Positions 23,837 through 32,817 of a stretch of DNA of 64,000 bases are shown piece after piece. Below the pieces are notes generated by a model that worked only from the letters and a program-made list of their open reading frames with translations, was not told the DNA's origin and ran no database searches. How positions within the stretch are numbered: position 1 is the stretch's first letter; the number at the start of each line of letters is the position of its first letter. Source of the stretch: Sphingomonas mollis (GTDB taxonomy: Bacteria; Pseudomonadota; Alphaproteobacteria; Sphingomonadales; Sphingomonadaceae). The stretch lies in the NCBI RefSeq assembly GCF_016427505.1, contig NZ_JAELXS010000009.1:1-64000 (forward strand), given 5' to 3'. Position numbers and translations under genes: made by a program.

Positions 23837-24229
23837 TTACTCGGCTGCGGCCGTACCCTTGGCCGGACGCGTGTCGCGGCGCTCGGCGATACGCGCCGAC
23901 TTGCCGGTGCGGCCACGCAGGTAATACAGCTTCGCGCGACGCACGGCGCCCTTGCGGACGACGTCGATCGAATCGATGTTCGGCGAATACAGCGGGAACA
24001 CGCGCTCGACACCCTCACCGAACGAGATCTTGCGCACGGTGAAGCTGGAACCCATCCCCTTGTTCGAGCGCGCGATGCACACGCCCTCATATGCCTGGAC
24101 GCGGGTACGCTCGCCCTCGACCACCTTCACGCCGACGCGCAGCGTGTCGCCGGCGCGGAATTCGGGGATCGCGCGCTTTTCGGTCAGCTTGGCGATCTGC
24201 TCGGCTTCGAGCGTCTGGATCAGGTTCAT
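23837..24229 (-). CDS. rplS: 50S ribosomal protein L19
   Basis: 130 aa. The start at 24229 gives [15 protein letters not shown], the canonical L19 N-terminus. Conserved stretches are [52 protein letters not shown] and [20 protein letters not shown] short Ala/Lys tail follows, typical of alphaproteobacteria. It starts 4 nt after the trmD stop and ends the operon rimM(...)trmD-rplS, though rimM is separated here by two plus-strand genes. Confidence 0.98.
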   Translation of the reverse strand: MNLIQTLEAEQIAKLTEKRAIPEFRAGDTLRVGVKVVEGERTRVQAYEGVCIARSNKGMGSSFTVRKISFGEGVERVFPLYSPNIDSIDVVRKGAVRRAKLYYLRGRTGKSARIAERRDTRPAKGTAAAE

Positions 24230-24233
24230 GTCT

Positions 24234-24968
24234 TCAATCCTCGTCGTGCCGCGCGCCAGAGGGAGATCGGACCCGAGCGCCCTCATGGCGCTCCCACAGG
24301 TCCGGCCTCCGTAGCCGTGTATCGATCTCCGCCTTCGACTTTCGCCAGGCCGCGATCTTCGCATGATCCCCCGATCGCAGCACTTCGGGGATCGTGCGCC
24401 CTTCCCATTCATTGGGGCGGGTATAGTGCGGATATTCGAGCAGGCCGCTTTCGAAGCTCTCGTCATCCCCACTAGAAGGCGCGCCCATTACCCCAGGCAA
24501 CAGCCGGACGCAAGCATCGAGCAGGACCAGCGCCCCCATCTCGCCGCCCGACAGGATATAGTCGCCGATCGACACCTGTTCGATCCCGCGCGCCTCGAAC
24601 AGCCGCTCGTCGAACCCCTCGAACCGCCCGCACAAGATGGTGAGGCCGGGGCCGGCGGCCAACGCCCTCACCCGCTTCTGCGACAGGGGGGCGCCGCGCG
24701 GCGTCATCGCCAGCATCGGCAGGCCGGGCGCGGCGGCGGCGGCATGATCGACTGCGCGCGCCACTACGTCGGCTCGCAGCACCATGCCGGCCCCGCCCCC
24801 CGCCGGCGTGTCGTCGACCGAGCGATGGCGATCGGTGGCGAAGTCGCGAATCTGCAACGGATCGCACCGCCACCGTCCTTCGTTAAGCGCGCGACCCGCG
24901 ATGGACAGGCCAAGCGGACCCGGAAACATCTCGGGATACAGCGTCAGGACTTGCGCGATGAACGTCAT
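24234..24968 (-). CDS. trmD: tRNA (guanine-N1)-methyltransferase
   Basis: 244-aa SPOUT methyltransferase that makes m1G37 in tRNAs reading CNN codons, using S-adenosylmethionine. It begins [20 protein letters not shown]. The trefoil-knot SAM site is seen in [13 protein letters not shown] and [19 protein letters not shown]. The substrate loop and C-terminal domain carry [21 protein letters not shown] and [11 protein letters not shown]. The ATG (24966-24968) shares the palindrome CATG with a plus-strand ATG of the neighbouring oxidoreductase. Overlap of about 11 bp with that gene depends on its start. Confidence 0.97.
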   Translation of the reverse strand: MTFIAQVLTLYPEMFPGPLGLSIAGRALNEGRWRCDPLQIRDFATDRHRSVDDTPAGGGAGMVLRADVVARAVDHAAAAAPGLPMLAMTPRGAPLSQKRVRALAAGPGLTILCGRFEGFDERLFEARGIEQVSIGDYILSGGEMGALVLLDACVRLLPGVMGAPSSGDDESFESGLLEYPHYTRPNEWEGRTIPEVLRSGDHAKIAAWRKSKAEIDTRLRRPDLWERHEGARVRSPSGARHDED

Positions 24969-25914
24969 GGCTTCCCTTTCCCCTGAGCCGGTCACAACGC
25001 AAGAGGCGGTGGACGACTGCGTCATCATCGGCGCGGGGCCGGCGGGGCTGACGGCGGCGATCTATCTGGCGCGGTTCCGGCTGAACATCCGCCTGTTCGA
25101 TTCCGGCGACAGTCGCGCCGCGTGGATACCGCGCACAAACAACCATGCCGGCTATCCCGATGGCATCCCCGGCCGCGACCTGCTGCGCCTGATGCTGACC
25201 CAGGCGGAGCGGTTCGGCGCGGTGCGCGAGGAGGCGATGGTGACGGCGATCGAGCCGGTGGGCGACGGATTCATCGTCCGCATCGGCGATCGCGGCGTCC
25301 GTGCCCGCTCCGTGTTGCTGGCGACCGGCGTGGTGAACAACCGGCCCGAGATGGACGTCGATCTGCACAGCCGGGCGCTCGCCGCCGGCCTGTTGCGCTA
25401 TTGCCCGATCTGCGATGGATATGAGGTAACCGATCGGCGCGTCGGCGTGATCGGTCAGGGCCAGCATGGGATGAAGGAGGCGTTGTTCCTGCGCGCCTAT
25501 ACCCGTGACGTCACGCTGGTCAGTCCGGTGGAGGATATGGAACTGGATGCCGCCTGCGAAGCGGCGCTGGACGATGCCGGTGTCGTCCGCGTGCAGGGGC
25601 CCTGTGGCGGCTTCGCCATCGAGGGGGAGCGTTTCGCCTTCGATACCGCAGAAGGGCGAATGTCGTTCGACAGCGTCTATCCGGCGATGGGGTCGGTCAT
25701 CCGATCGTCGCTGGCGGTGGCGGCCGGTGCGCGGGCGACGGCGGAGGGGTGCCTGGAGGTGGACGATCACCAGCGCACCTCCCTGCCCGGCCTGTTCGCA
25801 GCGGGCGACGTGGTGAAGGGGCTGGACCAGATCAGCCATGCGATGGGCGAAGCCGGCGTCGCCGCCACAACCATCCGCAACATGCTGTCGGACCAGCGGC
25901 CGATCAGGCGCTGA
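24958..25914 (+). CDS. NAD(P)/FAD-dependent oxidoreductase, thioredoxin reductase-like
   Basis: About 318 aa. The FAD-binding motif [19 protein letters not shown] comes first (about 22-40). Then comes a redox CxxC in [10 protein letters not shown] (Cys about 149 and 152), the NADPH-binding [18 protein letters not shown], and the FAD-end motif [20 protein letters not shown]. This is the low-molecular-weight thioredoxin reductase layout, though the CPICDG spacing and neighbours suggest a TrxR-like enzyme with another partner. The ATG at 24958 has AGGA 8 nt upstream; the ATG at 24967 is the alternative. It sits with a Crp/Fnr regulator inside the ribosomal operon, divergent from trmD. Confidence 0.85.
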   Translation: MNVMASLSPEPVTTQEAVDDCVIIGAGPAGLTAAIYLARFRLNIRLFDSGDSRAAWIPRTNNHAGYPDGIPGRDLLRLMLTQAERFGAVREEAMVTAIEPVGDGFIVRIGDRGVRARSVLLATGVVNNRPEMDVDLHSRALAAGLLRYCPICDGYEVTDRRVGVIGQGQHGMKEALFLRAYTRDVTLVSPVEDMELDAACEAALDDAGVVRVQGPCGGFAIEGERFAFDTAEGRMSFDSVYPAMGSVIRSSLAVAAGARATAEGCLEVDDHQRTSLPGLFAAGDVVKGLDQISHAMGEAGVAATTIRNMLSDQRPIRR

Positions 25915-26302
25915 CGACCATCGCCGTCTGTAAAAATTAATGGGCAAGTCGTGCGCCGCGAGGTTCCGTCGATATCGATCGTACGACGCCGCAACACCAT
26001 CGTCAGGACCAGCGACTATCCAAACGGGTCATGATTATTGATGCCGTCACATGTCATGAAAATCGCGGATGTCGTTGCATCACCTGAAAAATTCAGGGAG
26101 CGTATTTGCCAATGCCGTTGGTTACGATGGCCATCGCTTTTTGGCATAACCACTGCCCAAAAACATAAATTTATGTCAATATACAAGATCATACATTTGT
26201 TGTACCAGTCATGCGCGGACATGTTATGGACGGTCATCGCTGAACGGATATCCGGGCTTCGGCGACCGAGAGATGCTTCGTGCTCCCGCCCTAACGCGGG
26301 AA
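25915..26302. other. AT-rich spacer upstream of the Crp/Fnr gene, with a palindrome at 26163-26176
   Basis: 388 bp without a credible gene. The centre (about 26040-26230) is clearly AT-richer than the surroundings. It includes the perfect 14-bp palindrome ACATAAATTTATGT at 26163-26176, about 130 bp before the Crp/Fnr start. The palindrome is a candidate operator, possibly for autoregulation. It does not match the FNR consensus TTGAT-N4-ATCAA. Confidence 0.5.
26163..26176. promoter_or_regulatory. 14-bp perfect palindrome, candidate operator
   Basis: ACATAAATTTATGT reads identically on both strands, in the AT-rich region upstream of the Crp/Fnr regulator and downstream of the TrxR-like gene. 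Operator function is a guess from position and symmetry. Confidence 0.4.
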
Positions 26303-27058
26303 ATGATGATGAGTGCCCCTCCGACACCTTTGCAATCGCTGATTCGGAATCTGTCGCTGCGGGCACCGCTGGATGCCGACGACTGCCGGATGATCGCCGA
26401 ACTGCCGGTCACGATGCGGACGCTGGAGGCTTCCACCTATGTCATCCGTGAAGCCGAGCGGCCGGGCCTGTGTTTCGTCCTGACGGCGGGTTTTGCCTTT
26501 CGCCAGAAACTGACCGGTGACGGGTCGCAACAGATCATCGCCCTGCACATACCGGGCGATCCGATCGACCTGAACTATATGGCGCTCGATGTAGCCGATC
26601 ACAGCGTCCAGATGCTGACGCGCGGAGACATCGCGGTGATCGTGCGGTCCGACGTGCAGCAATTGGTCAAGGCACGGCCGGCGGTGGGGCATGCGCTGTT
26701 CGTCAATATGCTGGCAGAGGCATCGATCTCGCGCGAGTGGATCGTCAATGTCGGACGGCGCAACGCCCTGACGCGGACGGCGCATCTGCTATGCGAGCTG
26801 GGCGCCCGGCTGGAAGCGGCCGACCTGATCGATGAATATGGCTATATGCTGCCGATGACGCAGGAGCGGCTGAGCGACGCGCTGGGTCTGACATCGGTGC
26901 ATGTGAACCGAATGTTGAAGGCGCTGGAGGCCGATGGCCTGATCTCGCGTACGAAGCGCAAGATCAATTTTCCGCAATGGGAACGGCTGCGCAGCATCGG
27001 CGACTTCAACCAGCGCTATCTGCATCTGCATACCGACCTGTTCAGCCATACCGGCTGA
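26303..27058 (+). CDS. Crp/Fnr family transcriptional regulator
   Basis: About 251 aa. An N-terminal cyclic-nucleotide-type beta-roll (EASTYVIREAERPGLCFVLTAGFAF; IPGDPIDLNYMALDVADHSV) is joined through a long dimer helix to a C-terminal winged helix (TQERLSDALGLTSVHVNRMLKAL, about 203-225, recognition helix). The Fnr iron-sulfur Cys cluster is absent from the N-terminus, so oxygen sensing by an Fe-S centre is unlikely. Of three in-frame ATGs at 26303-26311 the first is used; GGGA lies upstream. It converges with rimM (13 bp between stops) and may regulate the adjacent TrxR-like gene. Confidence 0.9.
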   Translation: MMMSAPPTPLQSLIRNLSLRAPLDADDCRMIAELPVTMRTLEASTYVIREAERPGLCFVLTAGFAFRQKLTGDGSQQIIALHIPGDPIDLNYMALDVADHSVQMLTRGDIAVIVRSDVQQLVKARPAVGHALFVNMLAEASISREWIVNVGRRNALTRTAHLLCELGARLEAADLIDEYGYMLPMTQERLSDALGLTSVHVNRMLKALEADGLISRTKRKINFPQWERLRSIGDFNQRYLHLHTDLFSHTG

Positions 27059-27071
27059 CGGTCAGCCCGGC

Positions 27072-27566
27072 CTACTCGACGAAGAGCGGGTCGATCACCA
27101 GCCGCTCCGGCGACCATTCCGGCACGGCCTCGGGTCGCATCGGCACCATGAAGCGCTTGCCGGTGGGGCGTTCGATCTCGATCACGTCCCCTGCCCCGAA
27201 ATTGTCGATGGCGACCACTGTGCCCAGTGCATCGCCATCAGGCGTGACGGCTGGCAGATCGAGCAGGTCGGCATGATAATATTCGCCCTCGGCCAGCGGC
27301 GGCAGGGCGCTGCGCGGCACGGTCAGCGTCGTGCCGCGCAGCGCTTCGGCGGCGGTGCGATCCTCCACCTGCGTGAAGCGGGCAATCGCCCCATTGCCGC
27401 CATGGCGCAGGGACGTCAGCGTCAGGGCACCGTCGTTAAAGCTGTGGTGCGCCGCGAAATCCTCGGCAAAGACCTTCAGGCGCACCTCGCCCGCGATGCC
27501 GTGCGCACCAATGACAGCGGCAAGCGTGACGGGCTGCTTCGTATCAGCGTTGGTGGGGGGAGCCAT
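27072..27566 (-). CDS. rimM: Ribosome maturation factor RimM
   Basis: 164 aa. RimM binds S19 and assists maturation of the 30S head. The N-terminal domain opens with VTLAAVIGAHGIAGEVRLKVF; the PRC-barrel domain contains GEYYHADLLDLPAVTPDG, GTVVAIDNFGAGDVIEIE and MVPMRPEAVPEW. The ATG at 27566 is used (GGAG a few nt upstream); an adjacent ATG at 27569 is possible. Its start overlaps a small ORF (27544-27696) in another frame. Unusually, trmD does not follow directly; two plus-strand genes intervene. Confidence 0.95.
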   Translation of the reverse strand: MAPPTNADTKQPVTLAAVIGAHGIAGEVRLKVFAEDFAAHHSFNDGALTLTSLRHGGNGAIARFTQVEDRTAAEALRGTTLTVPRSALPPLAEGEYYHADLLDLPAVTPDGDALGTVVAIDNFGAGDVIEIERPTGKRFMVPMRPEAVPEWSPERLVIDPLFVE

Positions 27567-27696
27567 CATTCTCCGGGGGCGTACCATCGCCGCCCTCGGC
27601 GGGCTGCTCGGCCGATCGACCCTCGTTCGTCGCGTCCTCCATATCGTCGGGCGCGGTGCGGGGGTCGGGGGTGGGGTTCGTATCCATCGTCATCAT
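27544..27696 (-). CDS. Small acidic protein, 50 aa, between rpsP and rimM
   Basis: A short open frame too small for standard gene lists. AGGAG stands 7 nt before the ATG at 27696, the best ribosome site in the interval, and the stop at 27544 lies 23 bases inside rimM. The product begins MMTMDTNPTPDPRTAPDDME and is rich in Asp, Glu, Pro and Gly with no hydrophobic core, so it would be disordered. It may be a real small protein or mainly a translational-coupling leader for rimM. No family is recognised. Confidence 0.5.
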   Translation of the reverse strand: MMTMDTNPTPDPRTAPDDMEDATNEGRSAEQPAEGGDGTPPENDGSPHQR

Positions 27697-27751
27697 GCGT
27701 CACTCCTGCTGGATAGCGGGACAACGCATGATGACGCGGATCGGCTGCCTG

Positions 27752-28177
27752 TTACTCGGCGGTCGCGTCGGCGGGGGCCTCGGCGGCCTCCGGCTCGGCG
27801 GCAGGTGCTGCCTTCTCGGCGGCGGCGGCTTCCTCGGCGGCCTTCACCTTTTCGGCACGCTCCTCGGCGCGCTCGGTAGCCTTCTCGCCGGGCTTGCCCT
27901 TGTTCGGGTTCTGGCGAGCGGCACGCTCACGCAGGCCGGCGGCGTCGAGGAAACGAGCGACGCGGTCGGTGGGCTGCGCGCCGACCGACAGCCAATGCTT
28001 CGCACGGTCGGCATCGAGCACGACGCGGTTCTCGGCATCCTTGGCGAGCAGCGGATTGTAGTTGCCGATCTTCTCGATGAACTTGCCGTCGCGCGGTGCG
28101 CGCGCATCGGCCACGACGATGCGGTAATACGGGCGCTTCTTGGAGCCGCCACGCGACAGGCGAATGCTGATGGCCAT
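27752..28177 (-). CDS. rpsP: 30S ribosomal protein S16
   Basis: 141 aa. The first 80 residues are canonical S16 ([62 protein letters not shown]). About 60 extra C-terminal residues are Ala/Glu/Lys-rich ([18 protein letters not shown]), a low-complexity extension common in sphingomonads. The start at 28177 is fixed by the conserved N-terminus. It follows ffh by 97 bp and precedes the small ORF and rimM. Confidence 0.97.
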   Translation of the reverse strand: MAISIRLSRGGSKKRPYYRIVVADARAPRDGKFIEKIGNYNPLLAKDAENRVVLDADRAKHWLSVGAQPTDRVARFLDAAGLRERAARQNPNKGKPGEKATERAEERAEKVKAAEEAAAAEKAAPAAEPEAAEAPADATAE

Positions 28178-28274
28178 GATATTCTTCCTTCTTGGTATCG
28201 TGATCCCGACAGGCGCCGGGACAGGTTGGTTGGGGTAAGGCCCTCTCGCCGCCGCAGCGGGATCGGGCAGGTCG

Positions 28275-29789
28275 TTATTTCTTCTTGAGAAGTCCTTCGA
28301 AGCCGGGTGGCAGCTTGGGCATGCCGTCGGCACCGCCGCCTAGGCCGGTAAGCCCGCCCCCCGCCTTGCTCATCAGGTCGCCCATGCCGGCGCCGCCGAT
28401 GGCATTGCCGAGCCCGGCCATACCACCGCCCATGCCGCCCTTGCCCAGCATCGCCATCATGCCCTTCAGCCCGCCCATCTTCTTGATCTTCTTCATGGCG
28501 GTGGACATTTCGAGGTGCATCTTCAGGAGCTTGTTCACCTCCTGAACCGTGGTGCCGGAGCCCTTGGCGATACGGATCTTGCGCTTGGCGTTGATGAGTT
28601 CGGGCTTCGAGCGTTCCTTGGCCGTCATCGACCCGATCATCGCATCCATATGGATCAGCATCTTGTCGCTGCCCGGCTGGGCGGCGAGCGCGCCCTGCGC
28701 CTTCTTCATGCCGGGCATCATGCCGGCCAGCGCGCCCAGGCCGCCCATCCGGCGCATCTGCGCCAGCTGACCGCGCAGATCGTCCATGTCGAACTGGCCC
28801 TTGGCCATCTTCATGGCCATGCGCTCGGCGTCTTCGACCTGGATCGATTCGGCGGCGCGCTCGACCAGCGACACGACGTCGCCCATGCCCAGGATACGAC
28901 CGGCTACACGCTCCGGATGGAACGCCTCAAGCGCATCCATCTTTTCGCCGGTGCCGGCAAACTTGATCGGCTTGCCGGTGACGGCGCGCATCGACAACGC
29001 GGCACCGCCGCGTGCATCGCCGTCCATCCGGGTCAGCACGATGCCGGTCAGCGGCACCTGATCCGAGAAGTTCTGCGCGACGTTGACCGCGTCCTGACCG
29101 GTCAGCGAATCGACGACGAGCAGGATTTCCTGCGGGCGGGCGATGTCGGCGACCGCCTTCATCTCGTCCATCAGCGCCTGATCGACGTGCAGACGACCGG
29201 CGGTGTCGAGCATCAGGACGTCATAGCCCTGCAACTTGGCCGCCTGCATCGCGCGGCGGGCGATCTCGACCGGCTGCTGGCCGGCGATGATCGGCAACGT
29301 CGCGACCTCGACCTGCGTGCCGAGCGTCGCCAACTGCTCCTGCGCATTGGGGCGATTGACGTCGAGCGACGCCATCAGCACCTTCTTGCGCTCGCGACCG
29401 GTCAAAGAACCCTGGGTCAGGCGTTTGGCGATCTTGGCGGTCGTGGTCGTCTTGCCCGACCCCTGCAGGCCGACCATCATCACGACCGCGGGCGGCGTGA
29501 CATCGAGCAACAACGACGATTCGTCGGCGCCCAGCATCGCGATCAGCGCGTCATGGACGATCTTGACGACCTGCTGACCCGGCGTGACCGAGCGTAGGAC
29601 GTTCTGGCCGATCGCCTGTTCGGTCACCTTGTCGACGAAATCGCGCGCGACGGGCAACGCCACGTCGGCTTCGAGCAGCGCCACGCGCACTTCGCGCATC
29701 GCCGCGCGGACATCCGCCTCGGTCAGCGCGCCCCGGCCACGCAGGCGATCGAAGACGCCGCCAAGCCGGTCGCTCAAGCTCTCGAACAT
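28275..29789 (-). CDS. ffh: Signal recognition particle protein Ffh
   Basis: 504-aa SRP GTPase. N domain at about 1-85, then the G domain with [15 protein letters not shown] (P loop, about 108-122), [27 protein letters not shown] and [14 protein letters not shown]. The Met-rich M domain ([19 protein letters not shown] and similar) is for 4.5S RNA and signal-peptide binding. The start at 29789 gives [20 protein letters not shown]. Its RNA partner (59424-59516) and receptor FtsY (31737-32672) are in the same window. First gene of the ffh-rpsP-rimM segment. Confidence 0.98.
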   Translation of the reverse strand: MFESLSDRLGGVFDRLRGRGALTEADVRAAMREVRVALLEADVALPVARDFVDKVTEQAIGQNVLRSVTPGQQVVKIVHDALIAMLGADESSLLLDVTPPAVVMMVGLQGSGKTTTTAKIAKRLTQGSLTGRERKKVLMASLDVNRPNAQEQLATLGTQVEVATLPIIAGQQPVEIARRAMQAAKLQGYDVLMLDTAGRLHVDQALMDEMKAVADIARPQEILLVVDSLTGQDAVNVAQNFSDQVPLTGIVLTRMDGDARGGAALSMRAVTGKPIKFAGTGEKMDALEAFHPERVAGRILGMGDVVSLVERAAESIQVEDAERMAMKMAKGQFDMDDLRGQLAQMRRMGGLGALAGMMPGMKKAQGALAAQPGSDKMLIHMDAMIGSMTAKERSKPELINAKRKIRIAKGSGTTVQEVNKLLKMHLEMSTAMKKIKKMGGLKGMMAMLGKGGMGGGMAGLGNAIGGAGMGDLMSKAGGGLTGLGGGADGMPKLPPGFEGLLKKK

Positions 29790-29826
29790 GGTGTCACCAA
29801 CCTCAAAACACGCCAAACGCAAAAGC

Positions 29827-29850
29827 GCCGGCGGGCGAAAACTCGCCGGC
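29827..29850 (-). terminator. Hairpin terminator after the DUF924 gene
   Basis: On the minus strand GCCGGCG pairs with CGCCGGC, followed by CTTTTGCGTTT. It lies about 105 nt past the DUF924 stop and 38 bp upstream of ffh, separating the two units. Confidence 0.6.
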
Positions 29851-29954
29851 CAGCGTGCACGCCGCGCAAAGGGCGGTCGTGCTGATCTTCAGCGTTCGAC
29901 AACGAACGTGAGTGGTCCGATAGGCGAATGCGACGGGATTGGCAAGGACGGCCG

Positions 29955-30542
29955 CTACCAGCCGCCGCCCGTCTCCTCCAGATATTGCCGCTCCGCCTCG
30001 CTGCTGTCCCGCCCCAGCGCGTCGTTGCGGCCGGGGAAGCGGCCGAACCGCTGGATCACCGCGCGATGGTCGCGCGCGAAGGCCAGATTGTTCTCGATAC
30101 CCAGCGCGGCATATTTCTCGACGCACAGATCCTGCGTCGCCGCGTCCTCTGCGTGCATCAGCGGCAGATAGAGAAAGACGCGCTCGTCATCGGTATAATC
30201 GACGTCCCACCCCCGCGCGATCGCCTCGTGCGTCAGCGACAGGGCCAGCGGATCGGCCGCGAACGCCTCCGCCGTGCCGCGATGGATGTTGCGAGAGAAT
30301 TGGTCGAGCAGGATGATCGCGGCCAGCAACGTTTTCGGATCGTCGCGCCACCCCGCCGCGCCGGACGCCAGCACCGCGTCGCGCCATGTCCCGAACCGGG
30401 TGGCGATGGTCGCATCGAGCGCCTCGTTCTTTGCGAAATGCTCTTCGGGGGTCAGCGCGAACCAGAAGTCGAGTATCGCGCCGGCGCGTTCGCGTGGCTG
30501 GTCGTGGACTTGCGCGTCGTGCGCCCCTAAATCGCCGGTCAT
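29955..30542 (-). CDS. DUF924 family protein
   Basis: 195-aa all-helical protein of DUF924 (TPR-like fold). Family motifs include RAGAILDFWFALTPEEHFAK, VLLDQFSRNIHRGTAEAFA (here IILLDQFSRNIHRG) and YLPLMHAEDAATQ. The end ALGRDSSEAERQYLEETGGGW is also typical. Function is not established. The ATG at 30540-30542 overlaps the plus-strand ATG of mtaB in a shared CATG, so the two genes are strictly divergent with no spacer and their promoters must lie inside each other's coding sequence. Confidence 0.9.
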   Translation of the reverse strand: MTGDLGAHDAQVHDQPRERAGAILDFWFALTPEEHFAKNEALDATIATRFGTWRDAVLASGAAGWRDDPKTLLAAIILLDQFSRNIHRGTAEAFAADPLALSLTHEAIARGWDVDYTDDERVFLYLPLMHAEDAATQDLCVEKYAALGIENNLAFARDHRAVIQRFGRFPGRNDALGRDSSEAERQYLEETGGGW

Positions 30543-31740
30543 GTCGCCTCCTCCTGCGGCCGAGGTGGTCAGCCTCGGATGTCGCCTCAACATTGCCGAA
30601 AGCGAAACGATCCGCGCCCTGATCGCGGGGCGGGACATGGTCGTCGTCAATAGTTGCGCCGTCACGAACGAGGCGGTGAAGCAGACCCGCGCCGCGATTC
30701 GCCGCGCCGCCCGCGACCGGCCCGGGGCAAGGATCGTGGTCACCGGCTGCGCCGCGACGATCGATCCGGCGAGTTTCGCGGCGATGCCGGAGGTCGAGCG
30801 CGTCGTCGCCAACGACGCCAAGCTGCTGCCCGCCAGCTGGGGCCGCACCGAAGCCCTGCCCGCCACCCTGTTCGACGGCCATGCCCGCGCCTTTGTCGAG
30901 GTGCAGAATGGCTGCGACCACGCTTGCACCTTCTGCATCATCCCGCAGGGGCGTGGTGCCAGCCGGTCGATCCCGGCCGGCGGGGTGGTGGATCACATCG
31001 CGGCACTGGTCGATGCCGGCCACCGCGAGGTCGTGCTGACCGGTGTCGACCTTACCAGTTATGGCCACGACCTGCCGGGTGCGCCATCGCTCGGCTTGCT
31101 TGTCGAGCGCATCCTGCGCGGCGTGCCCGGCCTGATGCGGTTGCGGCTGTCGTCGCTCGATTCGATCGAGATCGACGACCGCCTGTTCGATCTGGTGACG
31201 AGCGAGATGCGGGTGATGCCGCATCTCCACCTGTCGCTGCAGGCGGGCAACGACATGATCCTGAAGCGGATGAAGCGCCGCCATTCCCGCGCCCAGTCGG
31301 TGGCGCTGGTGGAGCGGATCAAGGCATGCCGGCCCGACGTGGCGATCGGCGCGGACCTGATCGCCGGCTTCCCTACCGAGGATGATGCGATGTTCGCCGA
31401 TACGCTGGCGCTGATCGCCGATTGCGACATCGTCCATGCGCATATCTTCCCCTATTCACCGCGCACCGGCACGCCCGCCGCACGGATGCCGCAGGTCGAT
31501 CCGGTCGTGCGGCGCGAGCGGGCCGGCCTGTTGCGGCAAGCAGCGGCCACTCGCCGGGCGGCATGGCTGGCGGCGCAGGTCGGCGCCGTCCGCACCGTGC
31601 TGGTCGAACGACCGGGCACACGCGGCCATGCCGACGACTTCGCCGACATCCACCTGACCGCCCATGCCGACCCCGGCACCATCGTCCGCGCCGCGATCAC
31701 CGGCGCCACCGACACCCATCTCATCGGAACCACGGTATGA
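30541..31740 (+). CDS. mtaB: tRNA t6A37 methylthiotransferase MtaB
   Basis: 399-aa radical-SAM methylthiotransferase that converts t6A37 to ms2t6A37 in tRNAs decoding ANN codons. The N-terminal UPF0004 domain has Cys in SLGCRLN, VVNSCAVT and TGCAATID, which hold one Fe-S cluster. The radical-SAM cluster is GCDHACTFCIIPQGRG (CxxxCxxC, about 122-129). TRAM-like end is short. The LN in GCRLN and LSLQAGND favour MtaB over MiaB/RimO. The stop overlaps ftsY by ATGA, so they form an mtaB-ftsY unit. Confidence 0.93.
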   Translation: MSPPPAAEVVSLGCRLNIAESETIRALIAGRDMVVVNSCAVTNEAVKQTRAAIRRAARDRPGARIVVTGCAATIDPASFAAMPEVERVVANDAKLLPASWGRTEALPATLFDGHARAFVEVQNGCDHACTFCIIPQGRGASRSIPAGGVVDHIAALVDAGHREVVLTGVDLTSYGHDLPGAPSLGLLVERILRGVPGLMRLRLSSLDSIEIDDRLFDLVTSEMRVMPHLHLSLQAGNDMILKRMKRRHSRAQSVALVERIKACRPDVAIGADLIAGFPTEDDAMFADTLALIADCDIVHAHIFPYSPRTGTPAARMPQVDPVVRRERAGLLRQAAATRRAAWLAAQVGAVRTVLVERPGTRGHADDFADIHLTAHADPGTIVRAAITGATDTHLIGTTV

Positions 31741-32672
31741 GCACGACCCCCTCCTGGCATGACAAGCTGCTCGGCGGCTTCCGGCGCACGTCCGACCGGC
31801 TGGTCGGCAACCTCGCCGGCCTCGGCACCGCGCGGCTGGACGACAACACGTTGGAGGAGATCGAGGAGGCGCTGATCGCCTCCGATCTCGGTCCCGAGAC
31901 GGCGGGCCATATCCGCACCCGGCTGGCCGAGGGCAGTTTCGAGCGGAACATGGAGGAACTCGGCATCCGCCTCGTCGTCGCCGAAGAGGTGGAGAAGGCG
32001 CTGGCCAAGGTCGCGCGGCCGCTGGAGATCGATGCCTTTCCCCGACCGCAGGTGATCCTGGTCATCGGCGTCAACGGTTCCGGCAAGACGACGACGATCG
32101 CCAAGCTGGCGCATCTGTTCATGGAACAGGATTACGGCGTGATGCTGGCCGCGGGCGACACGTTCCGCGCCGCCGCGATCGGCCAGTTGCGCACTTGGGC
32201 GGACCGGGTCGGCGTGCCGATCGTCACCGGCAAGGAAGGCGGCGACGCGGCCGGCATCGTCTACGAAGCCGTAAAGCAGGCGACCGCGACGGGTATCGAC
32301 GTGCTGATCGTCGACACCGCCGGCCGCCTGCAGAACAAGCGCGAGCTGATGGACGAACTGTCCAAGATCCGCCGCGTGCTCGGCCGCCTGAACCCGGAGG
32401 CGCCGCACGACGTGGTGCTGGTGCTGGACGCCACCACCGGCCAGAACGCGCTGAACCAGATCGAGGTGTTCAAGGACGTCGCCGGCGTCACCGGGCTGGT
32501 CATGACCAAGCTGGACGGCACCGCGCGCGGCGGCGTGCTGGTCGCAGCGGCGGAGCGCTTCGGCCTGCCGATCCACGCGATCGGCATCGGTGAGGGCATG
32601 ACCGACCTGCGACCGTTCGACGCCAACGAGGTCAGCCGGATCATCGCCGGGGTTGAGGGAGTGAAGAAGTGA
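31737..32672 (+). CDS. ftsY: Signal recognition particle receptor FtsY
   Basis: 311-aa SRP receptor GTPase. Short N-terminus without the long acidic A domain of E. coli. The N domain (LGTARLDDNTLEEIEEALI) is followed by the G domain with GVNGSGKTTTIAKLAH (about 107-122), DTFRAAAIGQLRTWA, DTAGRLQNKRELMDEL, TKLDGTARGGVLV and the closing GIGEGMTDLRPFD. It docks Ffh-ribosome complexes at the inner membrane. Overlaps mtaB by 4 nt; a palindromic element separates it from yciB. Confidence 0.98.
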   Translation: MSTTPSWHDKLLGGFRRTSDRLVGNLAGLGTARLDDNTLEEIEEALIASDLGPETAGHIRTRLAEGSFERNMEELGIRLVVAEEVEKALAKVARPLEIDAFPRPQVILVIGVNGSGKTTTIAKLAHLFMEQDYGVMLAAGDTFRAAAIGQLRTWADRVGVPIVTGKEGGDAAGIVYEAVKQATATGIDVLIVDTAGRLQNKRELMDELSKIRRVLGRLNPEAPHDVVLVLDATTGQNALNQIEVFKDVAGVTGLVMTKLDGTARGGVLVAAAERFGLPIHAIGIGEGMTDLRPFDANEVSRIIAGVEGVKK

Positions 32673-32683
32673 GCGGGCTGATG

Positions 32684-32813
32684 ATCCTCCCCGGCACGGG
32701 GAGGGGGACCGCGCGCATAGCGCGTGGTGGAGGGGGGTCGCCGCGAGCGGGATCTCCCGTGGCACTCCCCCTCCACCAGCTTCGCTGGTCCCCCTCCCCG
32801 TGCCGGGGAGGAT
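32684..32813. repeat. 130-bp palindromic element between ftsY and yciB
   Basis: Perfect 27-bp inverted arms: ATCCTCCCCGGCACGGGGAG... from 32684 and its complement ending at 32813. An inner pair is TGGTGGAGGGGG / CCCCCTCCACCA. The GGGGAGGG-rich composition recalls the ends of the DUF559 element, but the sequence differs. Non-coding, transcribed within a probable ftsY-yciB unit, so it would fold into a long hairpin in the mRNA. Confidence 0.85.
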
Positions 32814-32817
32814 TTTG

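Noticed and set aside
26303..27058. Assignment of the Crp/Fnr protein as an oxygen-sensing FNR
   Set aside because: The N-terminal Cys cluster needed for the Fe-S centre is absent, so only the broad family is claimed.
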